Notes under the pieces: generated by a model
Database searches by the model: none
What the model saw: only the letters and a program-made list of their open reading frames with translations
What the model was told of the DNA's origin: nothing
Position numbers and translations under genes: made by a program
DNA from: Bugula neritina
Lineage: Eukaryota > Bryozoa > Gymnolaemata > Cheilostomatida > Bugulidae
DNA: 64,000 bases
Assembly: GCA_964035545.1 (NCBI GenBank)
Contig: OZ037770.1
Location: forward strand, 10,194,973 to 10,258,972
Reading direction: 5' to 3'
Part shown: positions 12,701 through 25,032 of the stretch, one piece after another
Layout of the letters: each line of letters begins with the position of its first letter
How positions within the stretch are numbered: the stretch's first letter is position 1

Positions 12701-15700
12701 CTAGTTGGCTGTGTTTATGACTAATGGCTTGTATAAAAGTGGTTATTGTAAAAATAGTTTTCAATTTTAATGTTTCCATATCTCCAATAGACTACACCTA
12801 TTAGGAAGTGTATTTTTAGTTTAAAAAATGTATTACAGCTGTATTCCGCAATAAATTAAATCATTGAGTCCGCAACATTGCAAGTTTCTGCGGCATTCTT
12901 GTGCAAACAAAAGAGTAAACTTTACACCAATAATATTTAACTATAAGTACTCACGCTATCTGGAAGGTCTATATCTACACCGTAGTCTAACAGAATTCTC
13001 ACCACTTCAGCAAAACCTCCCTGGGCAGCTTGATGCATGGCAGTTGAACCATTCTACAAGCACATTCTTTATTTGGTTAGCATAAAATTATAATATTATA
13101 ATTTATTGTGTTACATTAAAAGCTTAAGATGGCAACCCTAGAACTGTGGCATAGGATCAGTCATAAAGTAGTGGGTTACTGGGTATCTGTCACTAAAGGT
13201 ATGCGAAATATCAAGGGGATGGCAAAGCCTGTGTTCCATTAATAATAGCCTAGATTCTGACTCGGTTTCTTAAAAAACTCATACCAAAGAGTCTCTGGAG
13301 CTAAACCTTAGGCTATGTTAGACCGTAGGTTAAACTCCCTAGATAGAAAGTTATCAGTTTATTCCAACTATAAAATTCCCAGACCGGAAGATTTGCAAAA
13401 AATACTTCTTGGTAACTTATTTATAGTTTACTTTGTAGGTTCTATTACTAAACAGCAGGGGATTTGAGAGGGTCATGAACTTTTCACTCTACCCCCTCAC
13501 AAACTCACACATCAATTAAATGCATTCCATTCTAAATAGTAATAAATTGAAGCAAAAAAGCACTTTTGTTTTTTGTTGTATAACTTCCCAATGCTATGCA
13601 AAACCTATTCTTTAGTATGCAAAGATCTTTCAACCTACGAAACCTTATATATACAGCGTTTTCACTTTTTTGTTATAATTAATCACAGTTGTCATTAGGA
13701 TGTATATACTATACATTAGTAAAACAGTATTATATAATAGTATAACAGTAGTACATTACTAGCTAAATGTTGCTACTGCTATATGCATACTACAATGCAT
13801 ACTACAATGCATATTACAATGCATATTACAATGCATATTACAATGCATATTACCATGCGTTTGTATATATACTACTTCGGTATGCGCACATAAACTATTT
13901 ACTGCTTGTATATTATTGTACAGAAAGATATGTTGCAATTCAAGTGTGTAAAGGAAACATTCCCACGTGTCAATCAATACAAACAAAAGCTAATGAGAAG
14001 TAATTTTTTAAATTGTAGCTACTCTTATGTTCTTATAGCCAACACCTTAATAAGGTACAATTTGCTCATCTCATATTTCAGTCAATATATTCTATTATTG
14101 TTTTGTAAAAACAAATGGGAAATATTGAGTGAAAAAGCTATTAGCTAGTTATCCTGTACGTCATGCTACATTGTGTTGTATATATATTAAACATAATTTC
14201 TGTATTTTTCTAACAATTGCAAATAACATAAAACAAGAGCTTTTTAAAGAACATATTTGAATTTTGGTACTATAATTAGAGCTCATTTTATTGAAAATTT
14301 CAGTACCATGAAAATGTACTTTCTGCTAATATAATAACCTATCTACTCAATTGAAAGTTTGGATTATTCTTACAAACACAGTTGTAAAACTGTCTTTTTT
14401 GCCAGATGTTTGTGCATTTTAGTTCATGTTCAATTGTTTTAAGCCATTTAATATTCTGGAAGAAAACTGCTATAGTGTTATCCCACGTTGAGGATATCAA
14501 ACCATTAATCTATTCAGCTCTGTTTGATGATAGAAGAAAACAATCAACAGCATTGAAGCAAGGAGAAGCCTTTTATCTTGTTTGGTAAACAATACTAGTT
14601 GCAATCAATATCTTATATTGTATTCTCTAAGTCAGAGCAGGTATCTTCTTTGAAGCTAATAATAAATAATTGAACTAGAAACAAGGTTTTGTGGGTTATT
14701 GTTACTAACATTGATCCATTGGGGCTACACAAGTAAAACATTGCCTAAAGCTTTATGCAACTTTTAGAGTATCTATTTGGTGAAGGTAAACTTAACGCTA
14801 GAATATCTATACTTTCCAACAAAAGTGTGCTAAAACCTGTGAAATAAACTCCAGATACAACAATTATAACTTAGTATGTCAGATGTTTTACACAATATCA
14901 CCAACTTGGGACATATTTGCAATAAAACAGCAAATACAAAAGAGTACAAGTTGTAGCTTAAAATTAGGCAAGCTTTCTCCCTAATTGCTTTGAAATAGAA
15001 TACATGTTCAATATATGTTGAAGATTTGAAAAAATGTGTAGAATTTGAGGAAAACCACAAAGCCGAGTAAAACTTAGTGCATATAGGTTATGCAATACAA
15101 AGCCTGCAGTAGGTTCAGATTAAACTGTTTATACAGCCTTTACAATGTGTACAATAATGTAGTGTTGAGATTGCCCAGTAGCCTTTGTAGTGTAATGGTT
15201 AGCACCGCAGCTTGCAAGCCAGAGGTCTGCAGTTCGAATCCCAGTGAGGGCAAATATTTTTACAAATCATAAATTTAATGCCAAGTTTCAAAAGCAGCAT
15301 GAAAACCTGTAGCCTAAAAACTTGTATCCTGTTGTAAATTTTTAAGCTCTATGTAAGGGTGGAACTATAAATTCTTCTGAGTTGTTGCCTTGGAACTCGT
15401 ACTAATGATGGTGTTAATTTCAGTCAGAGAGAGAGCAGTTAAAGTATTTTTGCTGCCTTGAGTTGTATTATATAATTTATATAAGAGTATTTACTATTTG
15501 TCTGCATAAATAAGTTGAAATACTATACCGCAAAGTAGCTTGAATACAAGATAATCGAAAAACAAACTAAAAACTATGTTTAAGTAAATAGTCTAATCAA
15601 TGCCAGTGTAATAAAGCTATGTCGTTTCTCACTTAGGAATTATAAATACCATTAAGATACCTATCAAATCTACTCAAATAAATATAATTCTGCTTACAAA

Positions 15701-18700
15701 ACACAGCTGCTGCTCCGAGACTTGAGATTGCATTTTGCCTGAACACAATTTGAAAAGTTTCTAATTACTGCATGAGAAATGCTTCTTATCTTAGAATCTA
15801 TATCATTTCAAGCTTCAATTAAAGTAATTGCTACTTTGCTGCAAAATATCAATATAATTTGCTTGCATAACAAACTAAAACTAGCCCAATATATTTCGTC
15901 TAAGCTTTTCTTCACCCGGCATTTTAATATAGAAAATGACTTAGAAAAACAAGTCAAAAATCGTTTCTTTTATATTACATATGCGGAGCTCGGCTAGCAT
16001 TATTATATTTATACTATAGCAGCATTAGTGATAGCAAGAGATGGTATTATTTGTAGTAGCGATACAAGATAGTATATAGACTCTAGCATGCTACTAACAG
16101 CATTGCATGGCTGAATACCAATACACGTGATTCAACCTCAACTTTCATCCAAAAAATTCAGCATGATTAATTTGTATTCTCAAATGCTGTGTGAAAACAG
16201 CTTGAAAGCAATTCTCCAAATATTATCGAACAATAAATTAAACTGTCAAGTGTGATATAAAGCATTATTATTCACTTGTGATTGACAGATTGGGTTAACT
16301 GATTTACAGCTCTGACAGTGAAGCCCTTGCTTAACTATGACACACTTTGATGTAACTTGCTTTCTCCAATTTTATGGCCACCAACTGTTTCTATTAAAAT
16401 AGTTGGGAACCGAAATTCTTTTGTGTAGTGTGGACGTAACATTGTTTGACCAAAAATTTGGGTGACATATTATATTATGCATGTATGCAAGGTTTCCCAA
16501 CCATCACGTATTTAATGAAGTAAACAAGTTTCCTATAAGGAGATGTTATATAAAGTTTATATGGATCTGTGGTGTCTCGCCCACTGAGTAACACTTAATA
16601 ATCTGCCACTAAATCAATTGTAGAATCTTAATAAGCTAGCTACCTGGAATAAAGCTATTGGAAAACTTTTTTTAAACTCTTCAAACAGCAGTTGTTGGAG
16701 CTTATTGGATTTGACTTAAACAATTTTGAAACTTTGTAATTTAGTTATAAATGATTTGCAAGTGATCAGTTGGTCATGGAACATAAGTTGATTACTTCAT
16801 GCTGTTCAAGTGAAGTTAATAATTTAGTTTCAATTTATTTTTAGCTTAATTTAGCTGGTAGCAATATGTGCAATGGTAAACAAAAATTCTACAGCATTAA
16901 CTTGAAAAGCTTGCTTAGCATTATCATTTAAAAACAAATGTATATAAACCTTACTCAGCAGTGCTTATAGACGGATAAAATAACTCATTAAGTGCCGTCA
17001 GTTAGACTGACTAATTTTTATTGCTTGTCTTTTATAAAAGGCTCAAAATGCCAGTTTTTATAGTATTCTACAAGATTATATTCTTACTTATATAAGTATA
17101 AAATAAGTTTAATAGTTCAATTGACAGAAAGGTAGAAGTAGCTACTAGCTTATAAGCTACTGCAGTCAATGCAGGAGCCAAGGCAAGTGAAAGGCTTTGA
17201 ATGAATTATTATTTCATAATTTCCTGATTTATAAGTAGGAAAATACCAGAGTGTCGCAATATAGAAAAGGTTTAGTTCAATATAGGCATATATACCAAGG
17301 GTATAATTACACAGTACTACTACCTATGTGTACTAGTTTTTGATATAAAAAGGAGGATGTAGTTAAGATAATTTTATCTGGTTTCAACCATTTGGATAAT
17401 TGTATTTGCAAGCCAAGTAAAAGTTCTGTATCAACATCAGCTGGAGTTAGCTCCCCTGCCTCTACTATTCATGAATTATTTACATTCACCATAAATTTCA
17501 ATCTAAAGCACATCTCTGCTTAGCGGTCTTTACAATCAAATTTATTTTGGAAGGTAGGAGACATATCAGAGCTACAATAAACTATTTTCTATAAAGAAGC
17601 AGAAGTTGACCAGTAGATAAAAACTTAGATTTGCACTGATTACTTTCACTGAAGTGAATTTCAGGCTCAGTAATAACTTTGCATTGAAATGTTCAGTGTT
17701 TGAAATGACTCGGCGCCACTTTCGTGAGCTTTTACAACGTAGCTATAGATTTGGTTCAAGAATAGATGCATGACTGTATAATCAAATAGCTAAAAAGACT
17801 ATATAGACTATAGAGAATGGGAGACTGAATATAATTATAGTAAAAAAGTGTTTATGGTCCCTAAACCAGTAAATCCTAAAGAAGGTGGTGAGATTTTAGG
17901 GGATCATTCTAGTCTAATTAAATGAGAAATACTGCCGATAATTCTACAAATCTTTCCAGGCCTCGAACTCTAATCCTTTTGTAGCAAGTCATCGCTGATG
18001 AAGCAAAAGAATATTTGTAATATAACTCTGCTTTATTCCTTGACGGAACTTGCAAAACCTAAACCTGGCCTACTTCATACAAGCCATCAGTTCTGTACAG
18101 TTTATAACTTCCTGTTGGTGAACTATGAATACTCTATACTTGGTCTATAACCAAGCTGAATGCTAGCTGTTATGTTAGCTGAATGAACTATAAACTCTCT
18201 ATACCTGATCTATGCTGACAGGAACTCCCTGTGCCAGCAGGTCTCTCACAAGTTGACCTTGACCTAGCTGAGCAGCAGACTGCAGTTTCTCTTCAGCACT
18301 CATCTCCTCCAAGAGCTTGCTCGGCAGCTCCTTCTGATTACAAGGCAGCACCTCGTCTTCGTCACTCATACTTAATCCTTCTACAATCAGAACCAACACT
18401 TCTGTTACTAAACTTTAGGCTATGTTACTCCCTTTACTTGGACAGCAAAACCTGAAAATGCAGTTTTACCAATAATTTGGTTTGATTTTGCACGCTCCCA
18501 TCTTTAAAGCACGTATATGTAAGGTGACCAAGGGAGCAGCCTTGACCTAGGAGTTAGAGCACTCCCTGGCTTAGTAAACAGGAAGTCATGGGTTCTATCC
18601 CCAGTATAGGCCATGGTGATGTTAGGAAAAACATTCAGTCATAATTGCTCCTGTGCCACATCTGAATAGGTCCTTGGTCCACTTTAAACAAAATATCTTT

Positions 18701-20147
18701 CTATCAGGAGTTTTTAGCAGGGATTGTAACTATAAACTTTCGTGAGTTTATATAAGGTGACCAGTATTAAATGTTATATAGTTTGTTTGTTTGTTTTATT
18801 TTGTCGTAGTGGGGGGGGAAATTAATTGAAAAAAAATAAACAAAATGACAGGGCCTATGGCGCAATAGCACTGTAGCTAGTCGAGGCACCGAGCCAGTGG
18901 TACTGACCAGTACTAAATGTTATATAGTGGTACTGACAGGGCTGTAAATATATCTAGTTTTACACGCTGGAACTGCATATAATGAAATGCACTCTGATTT
19001 TTATATACTAATAGATTTGTCTGGGACAGGGCTAATGGAACATTAGCATCTAATTGAGAATGTTATTATAGTTTTAAACTTATAAGCTTATTAAATATTA
19101 TAATGTATTACATTGGTGTACCATAATAAAGTATAAGCTAGGGCTACCGCTATTAGAATTATAATTACCTTATAGCAGTTTAGATACAAACCAATAAGAG
19201 AAACCTCCGTAGGCCGTGGTCACTGTACCAATTCTAGAAGCTATTTAAACTTATGCCCAATTATTTGTTATTTACATGTTATCAACTTTTTAGTTAGTCA
19301 GGCTGAAAAAATTTACTTGGCAACAACAAACCCTGAATAAAATTTAAAAAATAACTCAGAGAGGTCATGGGCAACCAAGTTTAACTGGAGACAAGATCCC
19401 GTAACAGTTAGAAGAGGTAAGTCGGAGATTTATCCCAGGTAATGAGGCATGAAGGTTGCCATAAGTTATATAACTTTTAGCTAATAGAAGTGAAGTTTTG
19501 AGAGCAAAAAACTTAAAGTACTTCTATGTGAAATACACCAGCAATCTAAAGGCATATTCCAGTTTGGTAATTTTGAAATGTACTTCATTTATAATACTTG
19601 GGTACACTCCCATAGCAGCATGGAAAATCAAACTGAGAGGTGAGCATTGGTTGTAAATAACGGGCAAGGCAACACTACTGTAGCCTTTTAAACCGTGTAC
19701 ATCTAGAAACATTCGCAACTGAAATTGTATTGGTAGAATTAGAGCAGCAGCACTAATTGAAAACACAATTTTCAACTTTGAAGGTTGCTTCTAAGGTTTT
19801 ATATTCTGTTTAGAAGGTATGGATCTTCTATAGAAGGCATTTAAATGTGCTCCTCTGATGTACAAAATAGCACATCAAAATAGTTATATCTTTAGGGTAG
19901 ATAATGAGTTTAATGATGGGCAGAGTTTTGATTTTAAGAAAACCCAAATATCACAAAATTCAACTTGACAGTTTCTAGAGAAAAACCAGCAACAACCCAT
20001 GTTACATAATCAATAGATGCTAGCAAACACATCAAGTACAAACTGAATCATGTGGGAGCACCACCAACTCTGCTGTTGGTATCCAAGCACTAGAGAAAAC
20101 TCACCTGCAGTAGGATCAGTTGCGTCACTCATTTCAGCGGCAGACAT
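755..20147 (-). CDS. ANKRD6: Ankyrin-repeat domain protein 6 (diversin/Diego orthologue), 16 exons
   Basis: Coding exons in transcript order: 20147-20105, 18380-18205, 13053-12955, 11518-11417, 9648-9550, 8374-8276, 7760-7662, 7211-7041, 6704-6540, 5989-5854, 5318-5161, 4529-4410, 3863-3714, 3168-3013, 2907-2790, 2526-755. All introns are GT-AG, phases match throughout, and the total is 3663 nt (1220 aa). Residues about 45-296 are ankyrin repeats with TALH/TPLH cores; GNTALHEAAWNG and GDTPLHTAARYGH closely resemble vertebrate ANKRD6. A conserved middle follows: a basic stretch, a GYVPNCQCE segment and a charged helical segment (about 450-630). Residues 632-1220 are Ser/Pro/Asn/Gln-rich low complexity with LPSY and PPxY motifs, and the protein ends in SDV, a class I PDZ-ligand pattern. 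In other animals diversin/Diego binds Dishevelled and acts in planar cell polarity and beta-catenin control; that role is inferred here from homology. The ATG at 20147 was chosen because it splices in phase to exon 2. Exon 12 could instead start at 4517, which would remove four residues. Confidence 0.87.
3225..3432 (+). mobile_element. tRNA-derived SINE, copy 1 (ANKRD6 intron 13)
   Basis: Begins GGGAGCAGCCGTGGCC, has an A-box-like CCTAGAGGTTAGAGCG and a B-box-like GATTCAAACTC, then a body (GGTGATGTTAG, CTCTTGTGCC, CTGAATAAA-like, ACTATAAACTT) shared with three other copies in this window. The target-site duplication is not clear. Confidence 0.75.
4527..4766. repeat. 34-bp minisatellite, about 7 units, abutting ANKRD6 exon 12
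   Basis: Units begin ACCCTACATATAGCGTGTCA and are about 34 bp long; the first and last are more divergent. Read on the minus strand, each unit ends TATGTAGGGTTT, and the exon-proximal unit supplies the likely exon 12 acceptor (TGTAG then GGTTTC). Confidence 0.85.
7430..7572. repeat. (ACTC)n microsatellite in ANKRD6 intron 7
   Basis: A near-perfect ACTC run spans 7519-7572, preceded by a decayed stretch of the same motif from about 7430. Confidence 0.9.
9414..9500. repeat. 20-bp tandem repeat in ANKRD6 intron 5
   Basis: About four units of CTTACTTACTTACACAAAAA, the last drifting to ACACGTAC. It lies just 5' of the donor side of the exon 9648-9550, in the intron. Confidence 0.85.
13786..13858. 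repeat. 12-bp tandem repeat in ANKRD6 intron 2
   Basis: Six or so units of ATGCATATTACA with early units reading ATGCATACTACA. The open frames on both strands here come only from this repeat. Confidence 0.85.
15181..15252 (+). mobile_element. Degenerate tRNA-like sequence (Ala-type), SINE head or tRNA pseudogene
   Basis: 72 nt, the length of a tRNA. A pairable acceptor (GCCTTTG with TGAGGGC, several wobbles), an intact D-arm (GTGT, loop AATGGTTA, GCAC), an anticodon-loop-like CTTGCAA (UGC) and a B box AGTTCGAATCC are visible. The anticodon and T stems do not pair, so I do not call a functional tRNA. Confidence 0.5.
18520..18763 (+). mobile_element. tRNA-derived SINE, copy 2, with target-site duplication (ANKRD6 intron 1)
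   Basis: The body at 18531-18752 begins GGGAGCAGCC and shares the A/B boxes (GTTAGAGC, GGTTCTATCCCC) and downstream body of the family. An 11-bp direct repeat, TAAGGTGACCA, lies at 18520-18530 and 18753-18763. Confidence 0.8.
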
Positions 20148-21400
20148 TTTGATTTAAATGTGTAAAAGTTATAATCTCATGGCAGACAGCACCATTAAAC
20201 ACCAACGGTATAAACCAGCGTGATACTAATGTTTACGGAAAACTGCAAGACTAAAAAATCTAGTGAGCCAATCTACGCTTCACTGCGTCAACCACTAATG
20301 AACTCTTTAAATCAGCCACCGTGCCAAGTAATTATGTGCAACGCTCCATAAAACTACGACAATCCATCATTCCGTTCAACTGCCAAATCTCTAAACCAAT
20401 ACAACACTTGGAGAATCAAAAATTCAATACTCAAACTACTAGCATTTTTTAGTTTTAACTTTTATAATAGACCTAGTCATGCAAGAGTCAGCGTGGTTGC
20501 ATTATCATCAGGCATCACTCAAACTAACATAAAGCATCTAGAACTTTGACTCAACAGAAATGTAAAATTGTCTAGTAGGCTAATACTTGTGTGAGGGTGT
20601 AGCAATATTGAACAAGAATTAGAAGCCAAAACAAAGTTTAATATGAAATTGAATAGGCTTATACTTATAGCAATATTAGTTCAGTAACACTAACTAACAA
20701 CTGTAAAGGTAGCAACTAGCAATCATGATCTTGAGGTGAAAATAATACATTAGTCGTCATTCGAACAGAATTCAATTCGCACGGACCCATTCAGCTATCC
20801 TATACTTTTTATATAAAAAGCCAAAATCCTGACATTCACTCTAAGTCTATAAGTTACTGTTGGTATAAAAATAAAATTAGAATATTTCAAATACCTCGGT
20901 TTAATTTTCCTATTGACAGTGCGACTGTAAGTGTGTACAACTCATTATCCTAATGACAGACTAGACAGCACGCATTTTAATCAATGTGATTATTAGTGAT
21001 TGAATTCCGTAGCTACTGCCAGACCCCGTGATAATAACTTTACTTCTAGCTAATGATTTTTCTATGTTGACCAATAAGTGCAGCGTAATGTATTGTGAGT
21101 AGCTTGTAGCTGTAAGCAAACAAAACTAGACAATGGCTCACATTATTGCGTATTATATCACCACATAATGGGAGTTGGTTCCCCTTCGCATAACATGAAC
21201 ACGTTAGTTAGAGGTGCGTCAGTTCTGACAATTTTAGTTTCTTTACCTATTGCACGTACAGAATGTGTTAGTTGCTATTAAAGTTATGGCCTTGTTACCT
21301 ATTTATTTATTGGTAAGATAATTGTTTAAAATTTAAATGGATCTATTAGGAAAAGTAGTTTTAGATGTTATTGGCTACTTCTACTTCTACTACTACTTCT

Positions 21401-21448
21401 TACTACTGCCTTCTACTGCCTTCTACTGCCTTCTACTGCCTTCTACTC
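21401..21448. repeat. 10-bp tandem repeat, TTCTACTGCC
   Basis: Four units of TTCTACTGCC (the first reads TACTACTGCC), preceded by a degenerate CTACTT pyrimidine tract. Confidence 0.8.
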
Positions 21449-24400
21449 TACTAACTATATTATACTATAGTAATGTGTTGATTGGTCTATAATTTATCAG
21501 ATTCGTATTAGTATCACAACAGTTATAGCTTGTTTATTTAGTCGCTAGTGAACAGTTTTGTTGTAGGTTAGTGAAGGAAAATGGGCAGCTGATGGAAACC
21601 ATACCCTAACTGAAAATCTACAATCGTTGACTTTAGTATAAAATGATTGAATTATCTAATAATATCAGCTCATTTCTGGCTAATTTATTCGATAGAGTTT
21701 ATTAATACAATGCAAACAATTCAACATCTGTGGGCAGATTGTAAACAATAATAAAGTATGAACAAAGTATAAGCAAATTAATTATGGTAATTGAGGCAGT
21801 TTGAGGAAATATCAATACTGTATATAAAAGTGACTTTGTAATTTTCTAGCTCGACCTTACAGCAAATGGCTCTCAGAAATCAACTTTGTTTTATTTAATT
21901 GAAGCTAATTATAAAACAAAGCTACCATCTTAAGAATATTTATATATATTATGGTAGAGAAAAGCTCTAGGTATATATAGACACATTAGAGCATTAGAAC
22001 ATTTTAGCACAATATAGAATAATGTGAAAGTCAACATTTCTACAGGAAAATTTTTTATATAGGCATTCCAGTAGTTAAAAGGAGTTATTCTTTCTATGCA
22101 CCGAAATTGAATAAAATCATACTGAAGCATGCTTGTTACTATTACTAATCTGGCTGTAGGTTGTAGCCCTGCATGTGCTAATCTACATGATCAGAGTTGA
22201 ATTATTGCATCATCACTATGCACCTCTTTTATCCACAAAGTTGCAAAACATCTCCAATAGGAGATAAAAAATTATATCACTTCCACAATTTCACTACTTG
22301 AAAACACCACTTGTATAATTTTAGGTTTGCTACTAGATTTTGATGAAGTAGATATCAGCACAGCTCTAACCTCTTAGATTTAGCTCGTGTACATATTTGA
22401 ATTGATGATTAAGTAAATATGAAATTAGATATTATATTAACGTTTAACTGTTTGCTTCAATAGCATGCATCTCCACAGCAATTTTGTATTTTTTACATTT
22501 ATATTTATTGAATCCCGTTTTTTACAAGAATGCGCAGTAAATCTCTTACTACCCTGCACAAATATTGTGCAATCTATGGTAACATTAAAAGGTCAAGTTA
22601 AACTTGCTTCACTGTGTTTGATCAACAAACCTACAGACTCTGAGTTATTTATTACAATGCTTATGTCTGGAGTATGACATTATATAATTCGGTACCTATT
22701 TCTATTTTACAAAGCATCACGTTTTCTTGTAATGTAGTTGTTTCTATCATTTAGGAAAAGCAATATTAACTAAGATTTTAAACAGAAAGCTGGCAATTGT
22801 AGAATTTATGTCAATAACGTAGAGAAGTTATTAGAAGACAACATACAGCATCTAATATTCATATTGTGATGAGTTAAGAAAACAAGGTTGCAATATGCAT
22901 GTGTGATAGTACACAGTATAGCCTTGAAAACAATAACTGGGTGTCAATTATTAGATTAACCATCATTTACATTATAGTACCACAATAATACCATCCATTT
23001 ATAAGCAATTAAGGACAATTCCAAAAATACATAAATTTTGCACTCTACAATGCAGTCCTAGCATACTTCAAGTATGCAAATTCTTGTTAATTTCAAAGTG
23101 TCTGGTACAATCTTATACAAGCATGCCTAATTATGTAAAAATTATTATTGTGGAGTAGTATAATGTAGTTACTACACCAACTTTCAGCTTTGAAAAATAT
23201 ACATTGTTATATTGAGCTAGTATTCTTCTAGTTTTGGACTCAAAAAGGTATTAAGCTATCTAGCTCTAAATAACTTTAATGCATAGCAGTTAGCACAATA
23301 AAAAGTTTATAGAAGTAAAACAATACTATAAATGTGAGACCATATTTTCCATCTCTATTCTAAAACTAAAATTTTTTTTTACTCTACTTAGAACTGTTTA
23401 GACCAATTATTTGGTAATTTGCATTATTGGTTATGTGGGGTGAGTTTTGACACAACGTAGTGAGGATTTATACATGCAGCTGAAATTTACATCCTTTAAA
23501 TCTCTCATATTTTGGAAAACACTACCACATTGTTTTGTGGGTGTAACCAGGTTATCAGGCAGGAAGATACATCACATACAATGTGATTTGAGAGTTTTAT
23601 TATGTTGCAATATTATGACCAGATGCCCCTTCAACAGCACTAATGACACTGCCTAGATTTGCTTAAACAACTGCAACATGCATGTAAGTGGGCCAGAACC
23701 TTGTAACAGTTGGCTCTAAGCCATTCCTAGTACATTTTATATACTAATAAATAATTTTATGTAGCAACACCTATTACCTTGTACAACTACAACTATAGTA
23801 CACATCATGCAGCACTTCACTTGGTACACATACATATGATACTAGTGTTGGTGTGCTAAAAGTACGGTTGTACAATGCTTTAGGTTGCTATACCAATGAA
23901 ACTAGCTACTGCTAAAAGGATAAAACATGTATATTTTTACCTTGTCTAGTAGCAAGCGCTCAATATCCTTTTGAGTAACCTAATGCAGTGAAAAAGAATT
24001 TTAAATTAAACTGAAATACCAGCCGAAAGGTTTTATAAGCCTTTCCTCTCCTTTATAAATTGACTGCTTTTACTAAAACACTAACGCCTCTCACCAATTA
24101 GTATATGCATTTGTAACTGTTACATCAAACAACACAAGCCTTAACTAACTAACTTACAACTTTCAACAAAAGGTCTATTGAAAAATTGAAACCAATTGCT
24201 GATTATATGGTAATGATTGAGCAGTAAACTAATTATAGTAATAACAATACAAGCTAGCAGAGACAATGCCTGGTAAGTTTAGTAGCTTGGGTTAATGCAT
24301 TGCAACACGATATCAACTGATGCAATGTAATCCTAACGCCCTGGTGATTTTAATACATAATATGTAGCAGCATTGAAATGCTTTATCAAAGTATGCAGGC

Positions 24401-24956
24401 TACTGTACAAAGGCATTGCTATCAATAATATGGGGTCAACAGCAGCAACAAGCTGTAATAGGTTGAAAAGAAATTCAATCAAATTTATGAATGCAACTAA
24501 TTTCAGATTCTGTAGCTTAACAGCTAAAGTTACATTTTTCTAGAACTTAAAATTAATTATTTGGTGATAAGATAACTCTGGTTTTTAAAGAATAATTGAG
24601 ATGGAGTCCAGGAGAAAACAATTCCCAACTTTTACAGATTGCAAACTAAGTTCCCCTGTGTTCATTTGCAGAATGACATAATTTTTTTAATATTTAGTAA
24701 TTTTGTCGTTCAATTCTTTTACTTAAAAAGTTTTAATTAGAAGAAAAACACATAATAAATATTAACCCTTAAATTTTAAGTATGATTATTTAAAAAGTGA
24801 CTTAAGCATAGAAAGAAATACTTAATAAACTATTTCTTATATTTTAAGATCCCTGTTGCCTAATAAGTATGTAATACCAGAATTAGAGTGCTTTTGAGTT
24901 CTTACATAGTGGCTTAGTCATAATTATAGCACAGTTCATCAAGGATCTTTTTGGTG

Positions 24957-25032
24957 TATTTATAAAAAACTTTCGAGATGAAAACTCCCAACTATAGTTG
25001 GGAGTTTTCATCTCGAAAGTTTTTTATAAATA
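24957..25032. repeat. Perfect palindrome with two 38-nt arms and no spacer
   Basis: The arm 24957-24994 is the exact reverse complement of 24995-25032, with the centre at ACTA/TAGT. I checked every base pair; pairing stops at 24956/25033. It is able to form a cruciform. Confidence 0.95.

Noticed and set aside
13767-14003. Open frames with AYYN or MHCN repeats
   Set aside because: Generated by the 12-bp tandem repeat in ANKRD6 intron 2.
15181-15252. Functional tRNA-Ala gene
   Set aside because: The D-arm and boxes are good, but the anticodon and T stems do not pair, so a SINE head or pseudogene is more likely.
23941-23979. 39-nt minus-strand exon-like segment with AG and GT borders reading VTQKDIERLLLDK
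   Set aside because: Open only in phase 0. Between the distal ANKRD6 exon and exon 2 (both phase 1) it would read into TGA, and no other partner exon was found.
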